Source: Unio delphinus
Taxonomy: Eukaryota > Mollusca > Bivalvia > Unionida > Unionidae
Length of the DNA stretch: 64,000 bases
Assembly: GCA_029339505.1 (NCBI GenBank)
Contig: JAQISU010000132.1
Coordinates: forward strand, 11,225,432-11,289,431
Reading direction: 5' to 3'
Shown: positions 50,691-62,539 of the stretch, in pieces
Layout of the letters: the number at the start of each line of letters is the position of its first letter
Numbering within the stretch: position 1 is the first letter of the stretch
The notes under the pieces: generated by a model
Told to the model about the DNA's origin: nothing
The model's database searches: none
Seen by the model: only the letters and a program-made list of their open reading frames with translations
Position numbers and translations under genes: made by a program

Positions 50691-53600
50691 ATCTTTAGGA
50701 TATGAGTGTAAAAAACTCATTAGGATAAATGTGTTAAAAACTATCCTTAGGATATGAGTGTAAAAAAACTATCCTTAGGATAAGAGTGTAAAAAACTATC
50801 CTTAGGATAAGAGTGTAAAAAACTATCCTTAGGATAAGAGTGTAAAAAACTCATTAGGATAAATGTGTTAAAAACTATCCTTAGGATATGAGTGTAAAAA
50901 AACTATCCTTAGGATAAGAGTGTAAAAAACTATCCTTAGGATAAGAGTGTAAAAAACTATCCTTAGGATAAGAGTGTAAAAAAACTATCCTTAGGATAAG
51001 AGTGTAAAAAAACTATCCTTAGGATAAGAGTGTAAAAAACTATCCTTAGGATATGAGTGTTAAAAACTATCCTTAGGATATGAGTGTTAAAAACTATCCT
51101 TAGGATAAGAGTGTAAAAAACTATCCTTAGGATATGAGTGTTAAAAACTATCTTTAGGATATGAGTGTTAAAAACTATCCTTAGGATAAGAGTGTAAAAA
51201 ACTATCTTTAGGATAAGAGTGTAAAAAAACTATCCTTAGGATAAGAGTGTAAAAAAACTATCCTTAGGATAAGAGTGTAAAAAACTATCCTTAGGATATG
51301 AGTGTTAAAAACTATCTTTAGGATATGAGTGTTAAAAACTATCCTTAGGATAAGAGTGTAAAAAATTATCTTTAGGATATGAGTGTAAAAAAACTATCCT
51401 TAGGATAAGAGTGTAAAAAAACTATCTTTAGGATATGAGTGTAAAAAAACTATCCTGAGGATAAGAGTGTAAAAAACTATCCTTAGGATAAGAGTGTAAA
51501 AAACTATCTTTAGGACATGAGTGTTAAAAACTATCATTAGGATTAGAGTGTAAAAAACTATCTTTATGATAAATGTGTTAAAAACTATCTTTAGGATATG
51601 AGTGTTAAAAACTATCATTAGGATAAGAGTGTTAAAAACTATCCTTAGGATAAGAGTGTAAAAAAACTATCCTTAGGATAAGAGTGTAAAAAAACTATCC
51701 TTAGGATATGAGTGTTAAAAACTATCCTTAGGATATGAGTGTTAAAAACTATCCTTAGGATATGAGTGTTAAAAACTATCATTAGGATAAGAGTGTAAAA
51801 AACTATCTTTAGGATAAATGTGTTAAAAACTATCTTTAGGATAAATGTGTTAAAAACTATCTTTAGGATCAATGTGTTAAAAACTATCTTTAGGATAAGA
51901 GTGTAAAAAAAACTATCCTTAGGATAAGAGTGTAAAAAAACTATCCTTAGGATAAGAGTGTAAAAAAACTATCCTTAGGATAAGAGTGTAAAAAAACTAT
52001 CCTTAGGATAAGGGTGTAAAAAAACTATCCTTAGGATAAGAGTGTGAAAAAACTATCCTTAGGATATGAGTGTAAAAAAACTATCCTTAGGATAAGAGTG
52101 TAAAAAACTATCTTTAGGATAAATGTGTTAAAAACTATCTTTAGGATAAATGTGCTAAAAACCATCCTTAGGATAAGAGTGTAAAAAAACTATCCTTAGG
52201 ATAAGAGTGTAAAAAACTATCCTTAGGATATGAGTGTTAAAAACTATCATTAGGATAAGAGTGTAAAAAACTATCTTTAGGATAAATGTGTTAAAAACTA
52301 TCTTTAGGATAAATGTGTTAAAAACTATCTTTAGGATATGAGTGTTAAAAACTATCCTTAGGATAAGAGTGTAAAAAAACTCATTAGGATAAATGTGTTA
52401 AAAACTATCCTTAGGTTATGAGTATTAAAAACTATCTTTAGGATAAATGTGTTAAAAACTATCTTTAGGATAAATGTGTTAAAAACTATCCTTAGGATAT
52501 GAGTGTAAAAAAAACTATCCTTAGGATAAGAGTGTAAAAAACTATCCTTAGGATAAGAGTGTAAAAAAACTATCCTTAGGATAAGAGTGTAAAAAACTAT
52601 CCTTAGGATAAGAGTGTAAAAAACTATCCTTAGGATAAGAGTGTAAAAAACTATCCTTAGGATATGAGTGTTAAAAACTATCATTAGGATAAGAGTGTAA
52701 AAAACTATCTTTAGGATAAATGTGTTAAAAACTATCTTTAGGATAAATGTGTTAAAAACTATCCTTAGGATAAGAGTGTAAAAAAACTATCCTTAGGATA
52801 AGAGTGTAAAAAACTATCATTAGGATAAGAGTGTAAAAAACTATCTTTAGGATAAATGTGTTAAAAACTATCTTTAGGATAAATGTGTTAAAAACTATCC
52901 TTAGGATAAGAGTGTAAAAAAACTATCCTTAGGATAAGAGTGTAAAAAACTATCATTAGGATAAGAGTGTAAAAAACTATCTTTAGGATAAATGTGTTAA
53001 AAACTATCTTTAGGATAAATGTGTTAAAAACTATCCTTAGGATAAGAGTGTAAAAAAACTATCCTTAGGATAAGAGTGTAAAAAACTATCCTTAGGATAT
53101 GAGTGTTAAAAACTATCATTAGGATAAGAGTGTAAAAAACTATCTTTAGGATAAATGTGTTAAAAACTATCTTTAGGATAAATGTGTTAAAAACTATCTT
53201 TAGGATAAATGTGTTAAAAACTATCTTTAGGATAAGAGTGTAAAAAAACTATCCTTAGGATAAGAGTGTAAAAAAACTATCCTTAGGATAAGAGTGTAAA
53301 AAAACTATCCTTAGGATAAGAGTGTAAAAAAACTATCCTTAGGATATGAGTGTTAAAAACTATCATTAGGATAAGAGTGTAAAAAACTATCTTTAGGATA
53401 AATGTGTTAAAAACTATCTTTAGGATAAATGTGTTAAAAACTATCCTTAGGATAAGAGTGTAAAAAAACTATCCTTAGGATAAGAGTGTAAAAAACTATC
53501 CTTAGGATATGAGTGTTAAAAACTATCATTAGGATAAGAGTGTAAAAAACTATCTTTAGGATAAATGTGTTCAAAACTATCTTTAGGATAAATGTGTTAA

Positions 53601-54415
53601 AAACTATCTTTAGGATATGAGTGTTAAAAACTATCCTTAGGATAAGAGTGTAAAAAAACTCATTAGGATAAATGTGTAAAAAACTATCCTTAGGTTATGA
53701 GTATTAAAAACTATCTTTAGGATAAATGTGTTAAAAACTATCTTTAGGATAAATGTGTTAAAAACTATCCTTAGGATATGAGTGTAAAAAAAACTATCCT
53801 TAGGATAACAGTGTAAAAAACTATCCTTAGGATAAGAGTGTAAAAAAACTATCCTTAGGATAAGAGTGTAAAAAACTATCTTTAGGATAAGAGTGTAAAA
53901 AACTATCCTTAGGATAAGAGTGTAAAAAATTATCCTTAGGATATGAGTGTTAAAAACTATCTTTAGGATAAATGTGTTAAAAACTATCCTTAGGATATGA
54001 GTGTTAAAAACTATCTTTAGGATAAATGTGTTAAAAACTATCTTTATGATAAATGTGTTAAAAACTATCTTTAGGATATGAGTGTTAAAAACTATCTTTA
54101 GGATAAATGTGTTAAAAACTATCTTTATGATAAATGTGTTAAAAACTATCTTTAGGATATGAGTTTTAAAAACTATCTTTAAAATATGAGTGTAAAAAAA
54201 CTCATTAGGATAAGAGTGTTAAAAACTATCCTTAGGATATGAGTGTTAAAAACTATCTTTAGAATAAATGTGTTAATAACTATCCTTAGGATAAGAGTGT
54301 CAAAAACTATCTTTAAAATATGAGTGTAAAAAAACTCATTAGGATAAGAGTGTTAAAATCTATCCTTAGGATATGAGTGTAAAAAACTATCTTTAGGATA
54401 AATGTTTTAAAAACT
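50668..54415. repeat. Satellite block duplicated at +10,258 (right copy)
   Basis: Partner of the block at 40,410-44,157. Confidence 0.88.
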
Positions 54416-56560
54416 ATCCTTAGGATAAGAGTGTAAAAAAACTATCCTTAGGATAAGAGTGTAAAAAAACTATCCTTAGGATAAGGGTGTAAAAAAACTA
54501 TCCTTAGGATAAGAGTGTGAAAAAACTATCCTTAGGATATGAGTGTAAAAAAACTATCCTTAGGATAAGAGTGTAAAAAACTATCTTTAGGATAAATGTG
54601 TTAAAAACTATCTTTAGGATAAATGTGCTAAAAACCATCCTTAGGATAAGAGTGTAAAAAAACTATCCTTAGGATAAGAGTGTAAAAAAACTATCCTTAG
54701 GATAAGGGTGTAAAAAAACTATCCTTAGGATAAGAGTGTGAAAAAACTATCCTTAGGATATGAGTGTAAAAAAACTATCCTTAGGATAAGAGTGTAAAAA
54801 ACTATCTTTAGGATAAATGTGTTAAAAACTATCTTTAGGATAAATGTGCTAAAAACCATCCTTAGGATAAGAGTGTAAAAAAACTATCCTTAGGATAAGA
54901 GTGTAAAAAACTATCCTTAGGATATGAGTGTTAAAAACTATCATTAGGATAAGAGTGTAAAAAACTATCTTTAGGATAAATGTGTTAAAAACTATCTTTA
55001 GGATAAATGTGTTAAAAACTATCTTTAGGATATGAGTGTTAAAAACTATCCTTAGGATAAGAGTGTAAAAAAACTCATTAGGATAAATGTGTTAAAAACT
55101 ATCCTTAGGTTATGAGTATTAAAAACTATCTTTAGGATAAATGTGTTAAAAACTATCTTTAGGATAAATGTGTTAAAAACTATCCTTAGGATATGAGTGT
55201 AAAAAAAACTATCCTTAGGATAAGAGTGTAAAAAACTATCCTTAGGATAAGAGTGTAAAAAAACTATCCTTAGGATAAGAGTGTAAAAAACTATCCTTAG
55301 GATAAGAGTGTAAAAAACTATCCTTAGGATAAGAGTGTAAAAAACTATCCTTAGGATATGAGTGTTAAAAACTATCATTAGGATAAGAGTGTAAAAAACT
55401 ATCTTTAGGATAAATGTGTTAAAAACTATCTTTAGGATAAATGTGTTAAAAACTATCCTTAGGATAAGAGTGTAAAAAAACTATCCTTAGGATAAGAGTG
55501 TAAAAAACTATCATTAGGATAAGAGTGTAAAAAACTATCTTTAGGATAAATGTGTTAAAAACTATCTTTAGGATAAATGTGTTAAAAACTATCCTTAGGA
55601 TAAGAGTGTAAAAAAACTATCCTTAGGATAAGGGTGTAAAAAAACTATCCTTAGGATAAGAGTGTGAAAAAACTATCCTTAGGATATGAGTGTAAAAAAA
55701 CTATCCTTAGGATAAGAGTGTAAAAAACTATCTTTAGGATAAATGTGTTAAAAACTATCTTTAGGATAAATGTGCTAAAAACCATCCTTAGGATAAGAGT
55801 GTAAAAAAACTATCCTTAGGATAAGAGTGTAAAAAAACTATCCTTAGGATAAGGGTGTAAAAAAACTATCCTTAGGATAAGAGTGTGAAAAAACTATCCT
55901 TAGGATATGAGTGTAAAAAAACTATCCTTAGGATAAGAGTGTAAAAAACTATCTTTAGGATAAATGTGTTAAAAACTATCTTTAGGATAAATGTGCTAAA
56001 AACCATCCTTAGGATAAGAGTGTAAAAAAACTATCCTTAGGATAAGAGTGTAAAAAACTATCCTTAGGATATGAGTGTTAAAAACTATCATTAGGATAAG
56101 AGTGTAAAAAACTATCTTTAGGATAAATGTGTTAAAAACTATCTTTAGGATAAATGTGTTAAAAACTATCTTTAGGATATGAGTGTTAAAAACTATCCTT
56201 AGGATAAGAGTGTAAAAAAACTCATTAGGATAAATGTGTTAAAAACTATCCTTAGGTTATGAGTATTAAAAACTATCTTTAGGATAAATGTGTTAAAAAC
56301 TATCTTTAGGATAAATGTGTTAAAAACTATCCTTAGGATATGAGTGTAAAAAAAACTATCCTTAGGATAAGAGTGTAAAAAACTATCCTTAGGATAAGAG
56401 TGTAAAAAAACTATCCTTAGGATAAGAGTGTAAAAAACTATCCTTAGGATAAGAGTGTAAAAAACTATCCTTAGGATAAGAGTGTAAAAAACTATCCTTA
56501 GGATATGAGTGTTAAAAACTATCATTAGGATAAGAGTGTAAAAAACTATCTTTAGGATAA
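54416..56560. repeat. Satellite sub-blocks with 1,147-bp spacing
   Basis: The GGTTATGAG marker at 55,104 recurs at 56,251, and the surrounding monomer order (including AAGGGTGT and TGTGCTAAAAACCATCC variants) is repeated with it. Confidence 0.85.
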
Positions 56561-56979
56561 ATGTGTTAAAAACTATCTTTAGGATAAATGTGTTAAAAAC
56601 TATCCTTAGGATAAGAGTGTAAAAAAACTATCCTTAGGATAAGAGTGTAAAAAACTATCATTAGGATAAGAGTGTAAAAAACTATCTTTAGGATAAATGT
56701 GTTAAAAACTATCTTTAGGATAAATGTGTTAAAAACTATCCTTAGGATAAGAGTGTAAAAAAACTATCCTTAGGATAAGAGTGTAAAAAACTATCATTAG
56801 GATAAGAGTGTAAAAAACTATCTTTAGGATAAATGTGTTAAAAACTATCTTTAGGATAAATGTGTTAAAAACTATCCTTAGGATAAGAGTGTAAAAAAAC
56901 TATCCTTAGGATAAGAGTGTAAAAAACTATCCTTAGGATATGAGTGTTAAAAACTATCATTAGGATAAGAGTGTAAAAA

Positions 56980-59970
56980 ACTATCTTTAGGATAAATGTG
57001 TTAAAAACTATCTTTAGGATAAATGTGTTAAAAACTATCTTTAGGATAAATGTGTTAAAAACTATCTTTAGGATAAGAGTGTAAAAAAACTATCCTTAGG
57101 ATAAGAGTGTAAAAAAACTATCCTTAGGATAAGAGTGTAAAAAAACTATCCTTAGGATAAGAGTGTAAAAAAACTATCCTTAGGATATGAGTGTTAAAAA
57201 CTATCATTAGGATAAGAGTGTAAAAAACTATCTTTAGGATAAATGTGTTAAAAACTATCTTTAGGATAAATGTGTTAAAAACTATCCTTAGGATAAGAGT
57301 GTAAAAAAACTATCCTTAGGATAAGAGTGTAAAAAACTATCCTTAGGATATGAGTGTTAAAAACTATCATTAGGATAAGAGTGTAAAAAACTATCTTTAG
57401 GATAAATGTGTTCAAAACTATCTTTAGGATAAATGTGTTAAAAACTATCTTTAGGATATGAGTGTTAAAAACTATCCTTAGGATAAGAGTGTAAAAAAAC
57501 TCATTAGGATAAATGTGTAAAAAACTATCCTTAGGTTATGAGTATTAAAAACTATCTTTAGGATAAATGTGTTAAAAACTATCTTTAGGATAAATGTGTT
57601 AAAAACTATCCTTAGGATATGAGTGTAAAAAAAACTATCCTTAGGATAACAGTGTAAAAAACTATCCTTAGGATAAGAGTGTAAAAAAACTATCCTTAGG
57701 ATAAGAGTGTAAAAAACTATCTTTAGGATAAGAGTGTAAAAAACTATCCTTAGGATAAGAGTGTAAAAAATTATCCTTAGGATATGAGTGTTAAAAACTA
57801 TCTTTAGGATAAATGTGTTAAAAACTATCCTTAGGATATGAGTGTTAAAAACTATCTTTAGGATAAATGTGTTAAAAACTATCTTTATGATAAATGTGTT
57901 AAAAACTATCTTTAGGATATGAGTGTTAAAAACTATCTTTAGGATAAATGTGTTAAAAACTATCTTTATGATAAATGTGTTAAAAACTATCTTTAGGATA
58001 TGAGTTTTAAAAACTATCTTTAAAATATGAGTGTAAAAAAACTCATTAGGATAAGAGTGTTAAAAACTATCCTTAGGATATGAGTGTTAAAAACTATCTT
58101 TAGAATAAATGTGTTAATAACTATCCTTAGGATAAGAGTGTCAAAAACTATCTTTAAAATATGAGTGTAAAAAAACTCATTAGGATAAGAGTGTTAAAAT
58201 CTATCCTTAGGATATGAGTGTAAAAAACTATCTTTAGGATAAATGTTTTAAAAACTATCCGTAGGATAAGAGTGTAAAAAACTATCTTTAGGATATGAGT
58301 GTAAAAAAACTCATTCGGATAAATGTGTTAAAAACTATCCTTAGGATATGAGTGTTAAAAACTATCTTTATGATAAATGTGTTAAAAACTATCTTTAGGA
58401 TATGAGATTTAAAAACTATCTTTAAAATATGAGTGTAAAAAAACTCATTAGGATAAGAGTGTTAAAAACTATCCTTAGGATATGAGTGTTAAAAACTATC
58501 TTAAGAATAAATGTGTTAAAAACTATCCTTAGGATAAGAGTGTAAAAAACTATCTTTAGGATATGAGTGTATAAAAACTCATTCAGATAAATGTGTTAAA
58601 AACTATCCTTAGGATATGAGTGTTAAAAACTATCTTTAGGATAAATGTGTTAAAAACTATCTTTATGATAAATGTGTTAAAAATTATCTTTAGGATATGA
58701 GTGTTAAAAACTATCTTTATGATAAATGTGTTAAAAACTATCTTTAGGATATGAGTTTTAAAAACTATCTTTAAAATATGAGTGTAAAAAAACTCATTAG
58801 GATAAGAGTGTTAAAAACTATCCTTAGGATATGAGTGTTAAAAACTATCTTAAGAATAAATGTGTTAAAAACTATCCTTAGGATAAGAGTGTAAAAAACT
58901 ATCTTTAGGATATGAGTGTATAAAAACTCATTCAGATAAATGTGTTAAAAACTATCCTTAGGATATGAGTGTTAAAAACTATCTTTAGGATAAATGTGTT
59001 AAAAACTATCTTTATGATAAATGTGTTAAAAATTATCTTTAGGATATGAGTGTTAAAAATTATCTTTATGATAAATGTGTTAAAAACTATCTTTAGGATA
59101 TGAGTTTTAAAAACTATCTTTAAAATATGAGTGTAAAAAAACTCATTAGGATAAGAGTGTTAAAAACTATCCTTAGGATATGAGTGTTAAAAACTATCTT
59201 TAGGATGAATGTGTTAAAAACTATCCTTAGGATAAGAGTGTAAAAAACTATCCTTATGATATGAGTGTTAAAAACTATCTTTAGGATAAATGTGTTAAAA
59301 ACTATCCTTAGGATAAGAGTGTAAAAAACTATCTTTAGGATATGAGTGTAAAAAAACTCATTAGGATAAATGTGTTAAAAACTATCCTTAGGATAAGAGT
59401 GTAAAAAACTATCTTTAGGATATGAGTGTAAAAAAACTCATTAGGATAAATGTGTTAGAAACTATCCTTAGGATATGAGTGTTAAAAACTATCTTTAGGA
59501 TAAATGTGTTAAAAACTATCTTTATGATAAATGTGTTAAAAACTATCTTTATGATAAATGTGTTAAAAACTATCTTTAGGATATGAGTTTTAAAAACTAT
59601 CTTTAAAATATGAGTGTAAAAAAACTCATTAGGATAAGAGTGTTAAAAACTATCCTTTGGATATGAGTGTTAAAAACTATCTTTAGAATAAATGTGTTAA
59701 AAACTATCCTTAGGATAAGAGTGTAAAAAACTATCTTTAAAATATGATTGTAAAAAAAACTCATTAGGATAAGAGTGTTAAAATCTATCCTTAGGATATG
59801 AGTGTAAAAAACTATCTTTAGGATAAATGTGTTAAAAACTAGCCTTAGGATAAGAGTGTAAAAAACTATCCTTAGGATAAGAGTGTAAAAAACTATCTTT
59901 AGGATATGAGTGTAAAAAAAACTAGGATAAATGTGTTAAAAACTATCCTTAGGATATGAGTGTTAAAAAC
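56980..59970. repeat. Satellite block duplicated at +9,281 (right copy)
   Basis: Partner of the block at 47,700-50,690. Confidence 0.88.
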
Positions 59971-62539
59971 TATCTTTAGGATAATTGTGTTAAAAACTAT
60001 CTTTAGGATAAATGTGTTAAAAACTATCCTTAGGATATGAGTATTGAAAACTATCTTTAGGATAAATGTATTAAAAACTATCTTTAGGATAAATGTGTTA
60101 AAAACTATCTTTAGGATATGAGTGTAAAAAACTCATTAGGATAAATGTGTTAAAAACTATCCTTAGGATATGAGTGTAAAAAAAACTATCCTTAGGATAA
60201 GAGTGTAAAAAACTATCCTTAGGATAAGAGTGTAAAAAAACTGTCCTTAGGATAAGAGTGTAAAAAAACTATCCTTAGGATAAGAGTGTAAAAAACTATC
60301 CTTAGGATATGAGTGTTAAAAACTATCATTAGGATAAGAGTGTAAAAAACTATCTTTAGGATAAATGTGTTAAAAACTATCTTTAGAATAAATGTGTTAA
60401 AAACTATCTTTAGGATATGAGTGTTAAAAACTATCCTTAGGATAAGAGTGTAAAAAACTATCTTTAGGATATGAGTGTAAAAAAAAACTATCCTTAGGAT
60501 AAGAGTGTAAAAAAACTATCTTTAGGATATGAGTGTAAAAAAACTATCCTGAGGATAAGAGTGTAAAAAACTATCCTTAGGATAAGAGTGTAAAAAACTA
60601 TCTTTAGGACATGAGTGTTAAAAACTATCATTAGGATTAGAGTGTAAAAAACTATCTTTATGATAAATGTGTTAAAAACTATCTTTAGGATATGAGTGTT
60701 AAAAACTATCCTTAGGATATGAGTGTTAAAAACTATCTTTAGGATAAATGTGTTAAAAACTATCCTTAGGATAAGGGTGTTAAAAAAAACTATCTTTAGG
60801 ATATGAGTGTAAAAAACTATCTTTAGAATGAATATTGAAAACTATCTTCAGGATAAATGTAATAAAAACTATCTTTAGGATAAATGTGTTAAAAACTATC
60901 CTTAGGATATGAGTGTAAAAAAACTATCCTTAGGATAAGAGTGTAAAAAACTATCCTTAGGATAAGAGTGTAAAAAAACTATCCTTAGGATAAGAGTGTA
61001 AAAAACTATCCTTAGGATAAGAGTGTAAAAAACTATCCTTAGGATATGAGTGTTAAAAACTATCATTAGGATAAGAGTGTAAAAAACTATCTTTAGGATG
61101 AGTGTAAAAACAACTATCCTTAGGATAAGAGTGTAAAAAACTATCCTTAGGATATGAGTGTTGAAAACTATCTTTAGGATAAATGTGTTAAAAACTATCC
61201 TTCGGATATGAGTGTTAAAAACTATCTTTAGGATAAATGTGTTAAAATCTATCTTTATGATAAATGTGTTAAAAACTATCCTTAGGATATGAGTGTAAAA
61301 AAACTATCCTTAGGATAAGAGTGTAAAAAACTATCCTTAGGATAAGAGTGTAAAAAAACTATTCTTAGGATAAGAGTGTAAAAAACTATCCTTAGGATAA
61401 GAGTGTAAAAAACTATCCTTAGGATATGAGTGTTAAAAACTATCATTAGGATAAATGTGTTAAAAACTATCCTTAGCATAAGAATGTAAAAAACTATCTT
61501 TAGAATGAGTATTGAAAACTATCTTTAGGATAAATGTATTAAAAACTATCTTTAGGATAAAGGTGTTAAAAACTATCCTTAGGATACGAGTGTAAAAAAA
61601 ACTATCCTTAGGATAAGAGTGTTAAAAAACTATCCTTAGGATAAGAGTGTAAAAAAACTATCCTTAGGATAAGAGTGTAAAAACTATCCTTAGGATAAGA
61701 GTGTAAAAAACTATCCTTAGGATATGAGTGTTAAAAACTATCCTTATGAGTGTTAAAAACTTTCTTTAGGATAAATGTGTTAAAAACTATCTTTAGGATA
61801 AATGTGTTAAAAACTATCTTTAGGATATGAGTGTTAATAACTATCCTTAGGATAAGAGTGTAAAAAACTATCTTTAGGATATGAGTGTAAAAAAAACTCA
61901 TTAGGATAAATGTGTTAAAAACTATCCTTAAGATATGAGTGTTAAAAACTATCTTTAGGATAAATGTGTTAAAAACTATCCTTAGGATATGAGTGTTAAA
62001 AACTATCTTTAGGATAAGAGTATAAAAAACTATCTTTAGGATATGAGTGTAAAAAAACTATCATTAGGATATGAGTGTAAAAAAACTGTCCTTAGGATAA
62101 GAGTGAAAAAACTATCCTAGGATAAGAGTGTAAAAAACTATCATTAGGATATGAGTGTAAAAAAACTATCCTTAGAATATGAGTGTTGAAAAATATCCTT
62201 AGGATATGAGTGTTAAAAACTATCTTTAGGATATGAGTAAAAAAACTATCTTTAGGATAAATGTGTTAAAAACTATCCTTAGGATAAGAGTGTAAAAAAC
62301 TATCATTAGGATAAGAGTGTAAAAAACTATCCTTAGGATATGAGTGTTAAAAACTATCCTTAGGATAAGAGTGTAAAAAACTATCCTTAGGATATGAGTG
62401 TAAAAAACTATCCTAGGATAAGAGTGTAAAAAACTATCCTTAGGATAAGAGTGTAAAAAACTATCCTTAGGATATGAGTGTTAAAAACTATCATTAGGAT
62501 AAGAGTGTAAAAAACTATCCTTAGGATATGAGTGTTAAA

